DNA of 22,228 nt from Bacteroidales bacterium (GTDB lineage: Bacteria; Bacteroidota; Bacteroidia; Bacteroidales; UBA3663), in assembly GCA_004557315.1 (NCBI GenBank), contig SFEH01000025.1, positions 1 to 22,228 on the forward strand, written 5' to 3'. The translations under genes were made by a program, and so were the position numbers. How positions within the stretch are numbered: the first letter of the stretch is position 1; each line of letters starts with the position of its first letter. Under the pieces are notes generated by a model. That model had not been told where the DNA came from. It made no database searches and saw only the letters and a program-made list of their open reading frames with translations. Shown here piece by piece: positions 15,506 through 22,228 of this stretch.

Positions 15506-17029
15506 TTTCTTTATCATCACATTCACCTTGCGCAATGACAGCGGATTGGTGAGCAGATATTGAGCACCGAGCTGTCGCACCTTCTTGTGCAATGGCCTTG
15601 CAGCATAATCGGCTGTGATGATGATAGGCGTATCTGCTGAAATCTTTCGTATCTCGGTGATGAGTTCGAAAGTCGAGAGCTCGCCCTTCAGATTGCTGTC
15701 GGCAAATACGATGTCGGGATCATGCTCTGCAAAATGACTCATCAGGCTGTCGGTCGTGCGCACTGTAGCCACTTCAAACAGATGCTGGTTCTGGAAGATG
15801 TCAGTATCGGTCTGCACACCTATCAGCACATGCGGACGGGCTGTCATCTCATTGCCCATGCCATAGATTTCTCCGATATAGTCTTCGTCGGTGGTCAACT
15901 CATCGAGCACGTCGAGCTTGATGCAGTCCGAAACATCAGCATCGTCGTCGCAGAGGTTGGTTGCATCCAATGGCAGTGTGATCTGATACTGTATCCTGCC
16001 CTGACCGTCGGCTACGACATGTATCTCGCCATAGAGTCGCTGTGCCACCAGACGGCATACGCTCAATCCGAGTCCTGCCTCCGTAATGTTCTGCTCGAAG
16101 TCTTCGATAGTTCTCTCGTTCTCGGTGCAAGTCACCGTGATCAGCAGGCTCTCCTTGCTCTTCATCGAATAGTTCATGACCAGGCTGCCGTGGCGTGCAT
16201 TGTGCATCTGAGCCTTGACAACATTCTCGAGCAGAAGGTCGAACAGATTGACATCGATCTTTATCATGTTCGAATCATACATGTTCGAGAAATACAGTTT
16301 CAGGTTTCCTGCCAGATTGATCGAGAATACCTGCTGCAGCTCTGCAAGATGCTCCCAGAGCGAGATACAACGGATATGGTTCTCGACCGATGGTTCTTTC
16401 TCTCCTATCATCGACTTTATCCTCAACACAAGATTGGCAATCCTTGCTCCCTGCTCCTTGATGTCGTTGAGCTTGAGCAAGCGCTCCTCTTTCAATGCCT
16501 TGTCATCGTTCATGATGATACTGTCGGCATTGGAAGCGAGAGTGCGGATGAAGGCAAGCACCTCCTGCATGACGCTCGAGAAATACGAGGTCTTGTGCAT
16601 CTCTTCCTTCAGGTGTCGGTCCTTGCGGGTCATCAGCTTCTGCTGTACCCTGATTCGCTTGTCGATGTTGATCGCCACTCCGCGAAGGTAAGTCGGACGA
16701 CCATTCTTATCGCGTTTCAGGGTCTTTCCCCTGAAACCATACCACTCGTACTGACCGTTGAGATTGAGACGAAGGTCGATCTCAAACATGCTGTCACTCT
16801 TATAGATAGGTGACGAACGGCGCACGAAAATCTTATCCACATCATCAGGATGAACACGTTCGAGGACTGTCGCCAATTTGAAGATTTTCTCGTGTTCATT
16901 GGCCCATAGTCCATCTAACGATGGTATCCCGAAGCGTACAAAACGCTCCGGGATATACCATTCCCAAACATAAATGTTACATTCGTTCAGAAATGACTCA
17001 AACTCATTATAAGCTTTGCTTCTTGCCAT
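15494..17029 (-). CDS. PAS-pseudo-histidine kinase-pseudo-receiver protein
   Basis: 511 aa from the ATG at 17029; a TTG one codon upstream is less likely. No membrane segment, so cytoplasmic. Order: PAS domain (about 12-125, with R-V-H-P-D-D-V and a Y-L-R-G-V-A-I-N-I-D end), a helical DHp-like segment (about 130-210), an HATPase-like domain (about 225-355) and a receiver-like domain (399-511). The kinase is degenerate. The position of the phospho-His holds Q155 (M-Q-E in place of S-H-E); the DxGxG box is missing; only the N-box Asn (N269) and a partial A-G-L-G-L-S (318-323) remain. The receiver keeps D444 and T482 but has N495 in place of the conserved Lys and lacks the N-terminal acidic pair. 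It may be a sensor or scaffold rather than a phosphotransfer enzyme. Its ATG overlaps the serA TGA (TGATG), so it is translationally coupled to serine synthesis. Confidence 0.85.
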   Translation of the reverse strand: MARSKAYNEFESFLNECNIYVWEWYIPERFVRFGIPSLDGLWANEHEKIFKLATVLERVHPDDVDKIFVRRSSPIYKSDSMFEIDLRLNLNGQYEWYGFRGKTLKRDKNGRPTYLRGVAINIDKRIRVQQKLMTRKDRHLKEEMHKTSYFSSVMQEVLAFIRTLASNADSIIMNDDKALKEERLLKLNDIKEQGARIANLVLRIKSMIGEKEPSVENHIRCISLWEHLAELQQVFSINLAGNLKLYFSNMYDSNMIKIDVNLFDLLLENVVKAQMHNARHGSLVMNYSMKSKESLLITVTCTENERTIEDFEQNITEAGLGLSVCRLVAQRLYGEIHVVADGQGRIQYQITLPLDATNLCDDDADVSDCIKLDVLDELTTDEDYIGEIYGMGNEMTARPHVLIGVQTDTDIFQNQHLFEVATVRTTDSLMSHFAEHDPDIVFADSNLKGELSTFELITEIRKISADTPIIITADYAARPLHKKVRQLGAQYLLTNPLSLRKVNVMIKKYLK

Positions 17030-17946
17030 CAATTCAATCTGAAACGATCGATGCCTTCCTTCAGGAAGCCTACACTCTGCTTGGCTGCAGCGATGCCTGC
17101 ATTGCTGTTAGCCTCGGCTGTCTGGGCACCGCTCTTCTTTGGAGTGAAGAACACGCGGGTACCGAATTTCTCGACAAAAGCATCGGCTGCTGCAGGCTTG
17201 ACATCTGCTATATACTTGAAGTCAGCTCGTTCTTCCATCAGCTTCATCAGACCAGCCTCATCCACCACTTCCTTGCGGGCTGTATTGATCAGACACGCAT
17301 TCTTTGGCATTGTCTTGAGCAGGTCGTAATTGATCGAGCCGATTGTCTCCTTGGTTGCTGGGCAATGCAGACTCACATACTGGCAAGTGCTGTAAAGCTC
17401 TGGGATTGACTCGACTGCCTTGACGCCTGCCGACTCGATCTGCTCCTTGGTGAGGAATGGGTCGTAGGCATAGACCTCCATACCGAAGCCCTTGGCTACA
17501 CGAGCCACGTTGCGAGCCACGTTGCCGAAGGCGTGCAAGCCGAGGGTCTTGCCCATAAGCTCCGTTCCGGCAGCACCACTGAACTGGTTGCGGCACTGGA
17601 AGAGCAGCATACCGAACACAAGCTCAGCAACAGCGTTGGCATTCTGTCCAGGTGTATTCATAGCCACGACATTGTGAGCAGAGGCAGCAGCAAGGTCGAT
17701 ATTGTCGAAACCTGCACCTGCACGCACCACGATCTTGAGGTTCTTGGCAGCATCGAGCACTTCTGCATCGACAATGTCTGAACGGATGATGATACCATCG
17801 ACAGCAGCCACAGCTTCGAGCAACTGCTTCTTCTCTGTATATTTCTCAAGTTTCACCACCTCAATGCCTGCGGCAGTGATGATCTCTTCCATAGCCTTGA
17901 CAGCAGCTGCTGCAAAAGGCTTTTCGGTTGCAATTAAGATCTTCAT
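17029..17946 (-). CDS. serA: D-3-phosphoglycerate dehydrogenase, lysine-type (SerA)
   Basis: 305 aa from the ATG at 17946 (begins M-K-I-L-I-A-T-E-K-P-F, the usual start of Bacteroidota SerA). It oxidises 3-phosphoglycerate to 3-phosphohydroxypyruvate with NAD, the first step of serine synthesis. The Rossmann part has G-L-H-A-F-G-N-V-A-R-N-V-A (about 136-148). The active site shows R224 in N-T-A-R-K-E-V-V-D-E and T-P-K-K-S-G-A-Q-T (268-276), where most family members have T-P-H. Lys replaces the catalytic His, as in the short 'type IIIK' enzymes described for Entamoeba and Bacteroides. There is no ACT domain, so allosteric serine inhibition through such a domain is not expected. The frame continues upstream to an ATG at 18051 (35 extra codons) in the 134-bp gap after serC. 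Confidence 0.94.
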   Translation of the reverse strand: MKILIATEKPFAAAAVKAMEEIITAAGIEVVKLEKYTEKKQLLEAVAAVDGIIIRSDIVDAEVLDAAKNLKIVVRAGAGFDNIDLAAASAHNVVAMNTPGQNANAVAELVFGMLLFQCRNQFSGAAGTELMGKTLGLHAFGNVARNVARVAKGFGMEVYAYDPFLTKEQIESAGVKAVESIPELYSTCQYVSLHCPATKETIGSINYDLLKTMPKNACLINTARKEVVDEAGLMKLMEERADFKYIADVKPAAADAFVEKFGTRVFFTPKKSGAQTAEANSNAGIAAAKQSVGFLKEGIDRFRLN

Positions 17947-18080
17947 CGATTTCGGAAAATGATATTCAAACAACGGCCATGTCGTCTGGTCTTCCTTTGC
18001 ACTCTCCTTACCAAGGATGTGCGGGTCTTTCACCATTATTGATATTCCCATTGCCGTCTTCCTTTAATAATGTCAATGTA

Positions 18081-19148
18081 TTAAATGCTCTTCTCAAAGT
18101 CCTGCATGCAAGCCACGAGTGCATCTACGCCCTCAACTGGCATTGCATTGTAGATTGATGCACGGAAACCTCCCACTGAACGGTGTCCCTTGATGCCGAC
18201 CATGCCACGGTTCTTGGCAAACTCGAAGAACTGCTCGCCAAGCTCGGTGTATTCATCGTTCATCACGAAGCATACGTTCATGCGGCTGCGGTCTTCTGTA
18301 GCGACTGTTCCGCGGAAGAGCTTGTTGCGGTCGATCTCGTCATAGAGCTTGGTCGATTTCTCGATTGCGAGTTTCTCAAGAGCCTTGAGTCCTCCGAGCT
18401 GCTTGTACCACTTGAGTGTCTGGAGACAAGTGTAGATAGGGAGACAAGGAGGAGTATTGAACATCGAACCCTTCTTGATGTGTGTCTGATAGTCGAGCAT
18501 GGTAGGAAGAGTGCGGCCTGTCTTGCCGAGCACGTCCTTCTTGACAATCACAATAGTCACACCAGCAGGGCCTACGTTCTTCTGCGCACCTGCATAGATG
18601 AGGTCGTACTTCGAAACATCGAATGGATGGCTCATGAAGTCTGACGACATGTCACATACCAATGGCACGCCTACCTCTGGAGTCTCGATTGTCTCTGTAC
18701 CGAAGATAGTGTTGTTGCTTGTATAGTGGAAGTAATCGCTGTCAGGCGAAACAGTATAGTTCTTTGGAATATATGTATAGTTCTGGTCAGCAGAGCTTGC
18801 TACGACATCCACCTGACCCACGAGCTGCGCCTGTCCGATAGCATTGTGTCCCCAAGTACCGGTGTCAATGTAAGAAGCCTTTGTCTTGAGAAGGTTGAGA
18901 GGAGCCATATAGAACTGGAGGCTTGCGCCACCACCCAAAAACAGCACTTCATATCCCTCTGGCACATCAAGGAGTTCCTTAATGAGGGCGTTCGTTTCAT
19001 CGACTACTGCCTGAAATTCCTTGCTACGGTGAGAAACCTCCAACAAAGAAAGACCTGTTCCAGCGAAGTTCTTGACAGCTTCTGCTGTCTGGTCAATTGC
19101 AAATGGACTCAAGATTGATGGTCCTGCATAAAAATTGTACTTCTTCAT
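18081..19148 (-). CDS. serC: Phosphoserine aminotransferase (SerC)
   Basis: 355 aa, normal length for the family. The N-terminus K-K-Y-N-F-Y-A-G-P-S-I-L and S-L-L-E-V-S-H-R-S-K-E-F are family hallmarks. L-F-L-G-G-G-A-S-L-Q-F is part of the PLP phosphate site, C-D-M-S-S-D contains the PLP-ring aspartate, and Y-A-G-A-Q-K-N-V-G-P-A-G-V carries the Schiff-base lysine. The C-terminus has K-G-H-R-S-V-G-G-F-R-A-S-I-Y-N. It converts phosphohydroxypyruvate and glutamate to phosphoserine and may also serve pyridoxal phosphate synthesis. It is the first large gene of the serine operon, 34 bp after a short leader ORF and behind a clear promoter. Confidence 0.97.
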   Translation of the reverse strand: MKKYNFYAGPSILSPFAIDQTAEAVKNFAGTGLSLLEVSHRSKEFQAVVDETNALIKELLDVPEGYEVLFLGGGASLQFYMAPLNLLKTKASYIDTGTWGHNAIGQAQLVGQVDVVASSADQNYTYIPKNYTVSPDSDYFHYTSNNTIFGTETIETPEVGVPLVCDMSSDFMSHPFDVSKYDLIYAGAQKNVGPAGVTIVIVKKDVLGKTGRTLPTMLDYQTHIKKGSMFNTPPCLPIYTCLQTLKWYKQLGGLKALEKLAIEKSTKLYDEIDRNKLFRGTVATEDRSRMNVCFVMNDEYTELGEQFFEFAKNRGMVGIKGHRSVGGFRASIYNAMPVEGVDALVACMQDFEKSI

Positions 19149-19182
19149 TTCAAAATATTTTAGTACTTAAATAACACAAAAT

Positions 19183-19251
19183 TCAAAAATAAGTCATAGA
19201 GTAGCGTCCATAATCAGCACTCTTCCCGAACCTACTATAGGCTTGAGGCAT
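19183..19251 (-). CDS. Putative 22-aa leader peptide upstream of serC
   Basis: An ATG at 19251 opens a 22-codon ORF ending in TGA at 19183-19185. It begins M-P-Q-A-Y-S-R-F-G-K and ends R-Y-S-M-T-Y-F. It contains three serines (AGT, AGT, TCT) and four tyrosines, and no hydrophobic stretch. It starts about 18 nt after the transcription start inferred from the promoter at 19275-19304 and ends 34 nt before serC. A three-codon ORF (ATG ACA TTT TGA) directly upstream shares an A with its ATG. Its position fits a regulatory leader peptide or a small protein, but no serine run and no clear attenuator hairpin is seen. It is too short to judge by codon use alone. Confidence 0.45.
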   Translation of the reverse strand: MPQAYSRFGKSADYGRYSMTYF

Positions 19252-19274
19252 CAAAATGTCATTGATTACCGATG

Positions 19275-19304
19275 CAAATATATGGATTTTTTCTATAATG
19301 CAAG
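19275..19304 (-). promoter_or_regulatory. Bacteroidetes-type promoter of serC operon
   Basis: On the minus strand the -7 box reads TATATTTG (19275-19282, consensus TAnnTTTG). A -33-like CTTG (19301-19304) lies 18 nt upstream. The inferred transcription start near 19268 leaves a leader of about 120 nt that contains the short ORF. Confidence 0.65.
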
Positions 19305-19369
19305 CAAAAATCGTCTTTTTTTTTCAAATATCATGAATTTTGTCATTATTTCAGCACTGCATACAGCAT

Positions 19370-20323
19370 TTAGTTCATATTAGACTGTTGAAACAGCTCA
19401 TTCTTCTCAGTTGTCCATCCTTCGCGCTGTGACAGTCCGCATGGTTCTCCGACAAACATCTCTGCTGCCTTCTTGCAACCCTTGGTCTGCCAGTCGAGCC
19501 AAGCTGTGGCAACAACGGCAAACTCGCCGCCATGAGGCTGTGCGTATGTTCCTCCATGTCCGACAGGATAGTTGCAGGCAAAGGCTGGAACATGCTTGAT
19601 GCGATGGAAGTCGTCCATTCCGTTCTCGTATGCGATGTCTTCCTTGCCTCCGAGCATATAGAGCACAGGCACCTTGATCTCGTTGAGCTTCTCCTTCTTT
19701 GGCATAGGCATGCCTGGCATTGCTATTGAAGAATCGATGAACAGACCGCTGTTGAAGATCATAATGCCTGAAAGACGTGGGTCTGCACTGTTGTCGAGAG
19801 TCTGCAGTCCGCCGCACGACATTCCCGCCGCCACGATATGCTTCGTATCTACCTTATTATAATAAGGGCTGTTCTTGTCGGCATTCTGTGCTATCACCCA
19901 GTCAATCGACTCGATCTGCTGTGCGCTCGTCGAGCGGATGGTGTCGAAGTTGTATGGTTCCTCCTCCTTTGGCATATAGCCTGTAGCAACGACCAGATAG
20001 CCATGCGAAGCAACCTCGTTGAGGAAGAGATAATGCTCGAATGGTGAGTTATAGCATGCGCCATTGCCCCATACCACTACTGGCAAAAGCTTTTCAGCAT
20101 TGAATTTCTCAAGATCCTGCGGACAGAACACGGTGTGCATAGGCAGACTCGGTTCTTCCTGCATCACAGCTTTGTATTGACCAGTGCCACCTTCTTCCAC
20201 AATACGGAAGTCTGTAGCCGTCACTTTTGGCTTCTGTGGTTCATCTGTAGTCTTGTTCTTTGTCGAACAGGCAGTCGTGGCTGCAATGGCTGCAACAACT
20301 GCAAAAAGTGCAATGTGCTTCAT
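19370..20323 (-). CDS. Lipoprotein alpha/beta hydrolase
   Basis: 317 aa from the ATG at 20323, chosen because a signal peptide with a lipobox-like A-T-T-A-C19 follows at once; upstream codons to 20377 lie in the promoter. The mature protein is thus lipid-anchored in the envelope. An alpha/beta-hydrolase fold is indicated by V-V-V-W-G-N-G-A (oxyanion region, about 82-89), the nucleophile elbow G-M-S169-C-G-G, D229 in G-G-K-E-D and H256 in V-G-H-G-G-T-Y. The catalytic triad is therefore complete. The overall form resembles the chlorophyllase/cutinase/dienelactone hydrolase-like group; the ester substrate is unknown. It is a single-gene unit with its own promoter, divergent from the PIN-domain gene. 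Acetyl-xylan or similar esters would fit the neighbourhood, but there is no direct evidence. Confidence 0.88.
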   Translation of the reverse strand: MKHIALFAVVAAIAATTACSTKNKTTDEPQKPKVTATDFRIVEEGGTGQYKAVMQEEPSLPMHTVFCPQDLEKFNAEKLLPVVVWGNGACYNSPFEHYLFLNEVASHGYLVVATGYMPKEEEPYNFDTIRSTSAQQIESIDWVIAQNADKNSPYYNKVDTKHIVAAGMSCGGLQTLDNSADPRLSGIMIFNSGLFIDSSIAMPGMPMPKKEKLNEIKVPVLYMLGGKEDIAYENGMDDFHRIKHVPAFACNYPVGHGGTYAQPHGGEFAVVATAWLDWQTKGCKKAAEMFVGEPCGLSQREGWTTEKNELFQQSNMN

Positions 20324-20364
20324 AAAAATATTAATTATAAGTAATGTTTTGTAGTTTTCAGTGA

Positions 20365-20394
20365 CAAAGTTATACAAATATTTTCAAAAACAAA
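20365..20394 (-). promoter_or_regulatory. Promoter of the lipoprotein hydrolase gene
   Basis: Minus-strand TAACTTTG (20365-20372) matches the Bacteroidetes -7 consensus, with TTTG (20391-20394) 18 nt upstream as -33 box. The leader to the ATG at 20323 would be about 35 nt. Confidence 0.65.
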
Positions 20395-20402
20395 AAGTTT
20401 GT

Positions 20403-20434
20403 ATTGCCAAAAAGCAAAAAAAGCATTAACTTTG
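20403..20434 (+). promoter_or_regulatory. Promoter of the PIN-domain gene
   Basis: TAACTTTG (20427-20434) is a perfect -7 consensus. ATTG (20403-20406) lies 20 nt upstream as a weak -33 box; a TTTG is also present five bases further upstream. The inferred start near 20441 gives a leader of about 20 nt. It is back to back with the hydrolase promoter. Confidence 0.65.
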
Positions 20435-20462
20435 CTCCCGATGTTTTTATAAACACCCGTTA

Positions 20463-22001
20463 ATGAAAAAAAGTAATACACAAAACACTGTCGAAGCACC
20501 CGAACAGGCTGCAGTCACCGATGCGCCTCAGGTTGAAGCAGCGCCAAAGAAAAAGGCGACTCGCTCACGCAAGAAGGTTGTTGCTCCAGTGAAAGAAGAA
20601 GAGATCAAGAATGTGGAGACCCCTGAAGTACCGGAGACTCCAGCAGTAGAAAAAACAGAGCCAAAGCCAGTCCCGAGGATAGCTGCCAACCTTGTCATCA
20701 AGGATTTCTGCGACCTTGCCAACAGCGGCAACCGCATTCCTTTGCTCAAGGACGACCAGATTCAACAGCTCACTCTCGAAGAGGCAGTGGAGCGGCACAT
20801 GACGCTCGAGGCTATCCTTGCCAATGTCCTTGACTACGACGTAGTGTTGAGCGACACCAATATCTGGCTGGAGCTTCTCGTGGGTCATGTGAGCAGTCAT
20901 TCCGACCCTCGCGTCAATGCTCGCCTGCAGTTCGAACGCCAGCTCGAATTCATCAGCAAGATGATGAAGCGCATCGGCGGACGATTCACCATCATGAGCG
21001 AGACATACGAGGAGATCGACCGCTTTGCCTCAATCCAGGAACCTACCAACTACAAGGATGCCGACTGGAGCGACGAGATCCTGTGCCGCAATGTGGCAGC
21101 ACGACTGGCAAAGCGACTCATGCTCTCACAGCAGAAGGAGAACCGCCTGCGCATCGTGGGTATATGCAGCGAGTGCCATCACGGGGCTTTTGCCGATCCT
21201 GCCATCATACGCCACACCGTCGAGCTCTTTGCCCACGGAAAGAAGGTGCTCCTCCTCACCAACGATGCATCGGTGGGAATACGCAGCCTCGGCATGTGCG
21301 ATGACTTGCAGCGCGTCAATGACATTGATGACAAGACATGGCGCACCGTCTATGAGCCTCAACGTCCTATGGTGCTCACCATGGACGACCTCAAGCTGCT
21401 CGACTCTTACACCCGCCAGTACCATTATCTGATGATGGCGGCAGGAAGCCAGTGGATGGCCAATGTGGGTCAGCGCGAGAGCGTCACCATCGAGCAGCCT
21501 CTCAACCTGTGGATAGAGGGCTTCCGTCCTGGTGACAAGCATGAGCGCCGCAGCGACCGTATCGAAGAACAGCGTCGCGAGGAACAGAAGGCTCGCCAGA
21601 AGCAACAGCAGAACAATGCCAAGAAGCAGACTCCACAGCAGCCAAGCAAGCCCGCGCAGAAACAGGAAAGCGTGAAGCAGGACAATGCCAAGCAGGAGGC
21701 CGTGAAGGAAAAGGCTGAACAGAAGGATGTGCAGCAGACACAGGCAAGCACAGCACCAGCAGCCACTCCAGCAGCTACACCGGCAAATTCACCAGTAGCA
21801 TCGCCGTCAACCACGGCACCTGCAGCAGCCGACGACAATGCTTCAGCACCAGAGCCTGCCCCTATCGGCTCATACGGCGCCACAGCCGAGATGATGGATC
21901 TCATCGCTCCACAGCCAGGAGAAAAGAAGACTCGCACTCGCCGCAGCAGCCGTCGCCGCAACTCTGGCAGCAAGAAACCACAGAACCCAGAACAGGCATA
22001 A
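20463..22001 (+). CDS. PIN-domain protein with long disordered charged tails
   Basis: 512 aa. Residues 1-72 are a Lys/Ala/Pro/Glu-rich disordered tail. A folded core follows (about 73-350), with PIN-like acidic motifs: D131 in V-V-L-S-D-T-N-I-W-L-E-L-L, E184 and D186 in M-S-E-T-Y-E-E-I-D-R-F, and D268 in V-L-L-L-T-N-D-A-S-V-G. These match the metal-binding residues of PIN ribonucleases. Residues 355-512 are a low-complexity tail, first Arg/Glu/Gln/Lys-rich, then Ala/Pro/Thr, ending in a basic T-R-T-R-R-S-S-R-R-R-N segment likely to bind RNA. No signal peptide is seen, so it should be cytoplasmic. No antitoxin-like gene is adjacent and the protein is much longer than VapC toxins, so RNA processing or decay is more likely than a toxin role. 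The product is inferred from motifs only. Confidence 0.8.
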   Translation: MKKSNTQNTVEAPEQAAVTDAPQVEAAPKKKATRSRKKVVAPVKEEEIKNVETPEVPETPAVEKTEPKPVPRIAANLVIKDFCDLANSGNRIPLLKDDQIQQLTLEEAVERHMTLEAILANVLDYDVVLSDTNIWLELLVGHVSSHSDPRVNARLQFERQLEFISKMMKRIGGRFTIMSETYEEIDRFASIQEPTNYKDADWSDEILCRNVAARLAKRLMLSQQKENRLRIVGICSECHHGAFADPAIIRHTVELFAHGKKVLLLTNDASVGIRSLGMCDDLQRVNDIDDKTWRTVYEPQRPMVLTMDDLKLLDSYTRQYHYLMMAAGSQWMANVGQRESVTIEQPLNLWIEGFRPGDKHERRSDRIEEQRREEQKARQKQQQNNAKKQTPQQPSKPAQKQESVKQDNAKQEAVKEKAEQKDVQQTQASTAPAATPAATPANSPVASPSTTAPAAADDNASAPEPAPIGSYGATAEMMDLIAPQPGEKKTRTRRSSRRRNSGSKKPQNPEQA

Positions 22002-22025
22002 GCCTCAAACATAAGGACAATAAAA

Positions 22026-22060
22026 AAGTCTGGTGCAAAAAGCATCAGACTTATTCTTTT
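22026..22060. terminator. Bidirectional terminator between PIN gene and OmpH-like gene
   Basis: AAGTCTGGTGC (22026-22036) pairs with GCATCAGACTT (22042-22052), an 11-bp stem with one G-T wobble and an AAAAA loop. It is preceded by an A-run and followed by TATTCTTTT, so it can end transcription from both sides. It lies between two convergent genes. Confidence 0.85.
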
Positions 22061-22074
22061 ATTATTAATAATGT

Positions 22075-22228
22075 TTATTTCTTGTTCTTGCTGTAGCGAG
22101 TATTGAGGATCTCAAGGAGCTCGCCAGTGATGTCGTACTTTGGATTGTCGAGAAGGATATTGTCATACATTGTGTTGCTGAGGATGAGCTCAAACTTCTT
22201 GACAGCATTGTACTCCTTGAGCACAGCC
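22075..22228 (-). CDS. OmpH/Skp-like protein, C-terminal 51 residues (start outside window)
   Basis: The TAA stop is at 22075-22077 and the frame stays open to the window edge. The visible C-terminus contains K-K-F-E-L-I-L-S-N-T-M-Y-D-N-I-L, then Y-D-I-T-G-E-L-L-E-I-L-N and a short basic end. This resembles the C-terminal strand-helix of OmpH/Skp family periplasmic chaperones of Bacteroidota, where a '(L/I)(L/V)xxxxxxNILYA' strand is followed by 'DIT.EVLEALN..Y'. Such proteins hold outer-membrane proteins before BAM-mediated insertion. With only 51 residues, the assignment is tentative. Confidence 0.65.
   Translation of the reverse strand, partial: AVLKEYNAVKKFELILSNTMYDNILLDNPKYDITGELLEILNTRYSKNKK

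Noticed and set aside
15722..16813. Long plus-strand open frame (363 codons) opposite the pseudokinase gene
   Set aside because: It mirrors a well-supported minus-strand gene with recognisable domains, has no recognisable motif and no promoter; it is a shadow produced by codon bias.
20463..22001. Toxin of a toxin-antitoxin pair because of the PIN motifs
   Set aside because: The protein is about four times longer than VapC toxins, has its own promoter, and no small partner gene is adjacent.

Overview
The window looks like a chromosomal stretch from a Bacteroidota gut/rumen bacterium, most likely Prevotella or a close relative (Prevotellaceae). The reasons are: intergenic promoters with the Bacteroidetes-type -7 box TAnnTTTG; genes without strong Shine-Dalgarno sites; lineage-typical families (DUF4831, the lysine-type SerA, an OmpH/Skp-like protein, a PA14-containing GH3); and the order serC-serA-...-DUF1015. 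No tRNA, rRNA, CRISPR array, insertion sequence or phage gene was seen. Almost everything is on the minus strand.

Layout from left to right: (1) 1-789, plus strand, the 3' part of a DUF418 membrane protein, ending at a strong bidirectional hairpin (827-858). (2) 901-8506, minus, three exported glycosidases (two GH3 and one GH95). They form a small xylan side-chain/backbone degradation cluster without SusC/SusD. (3) 8503-13991, minus, a tightly packed housekeeping cluster: Yip1-like membrane protein, smpB, recR, NUDIX hydrolase, DUF4831 protein, S41 protease and dCMP deaminase. Several of these genes overlap, and the deaminase runs by an ATGA overlap into the GH95 gene. (4) 14128-19148, minus, a serine-biosynthesis operon: serC, serA, an unusual PAS/pseudokinase/pseudo-receiver protein whose start overlaps the serA stop, and a DUF1015 protein. 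A good promoter and a 22-codon leader ORF precede serC. (5) 19370-20323, minus, a lipoprotein alpha/beta hydrolase. Its promoter sits back to back with that of (6) 20463-22001, plus, a PIN-domain protein with long disordered charged tails. (7) 22075-22228, minus, the 3' end of an OmpH/Skp-like gene, separated from the PIN gene by a bidirectional terminator.

How the genes work together: the glycosidases probably act in the periplasm or at the cell surface on xylo-oligosaccharides. The GH95 carries a Thr where fucosidases have a His, which points towards alpha-L-galactosidase activity. SerA and SerC make phosphoserine from 3-phosphoglycerate. No serB is visible. The DUF1015 protein carries a ParB/serine-kinase-like DGHHR motif, and the coupled signalling-like protein may sense or regulate the pathway.

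The parts most worth following up are the serC leader ORF, the degenerate hybrid kinase translationally coupled to serA, the DUF1015 motif, the PIN protein with its tails, and the structured repeat-bearing leader of the second GH3 gene.
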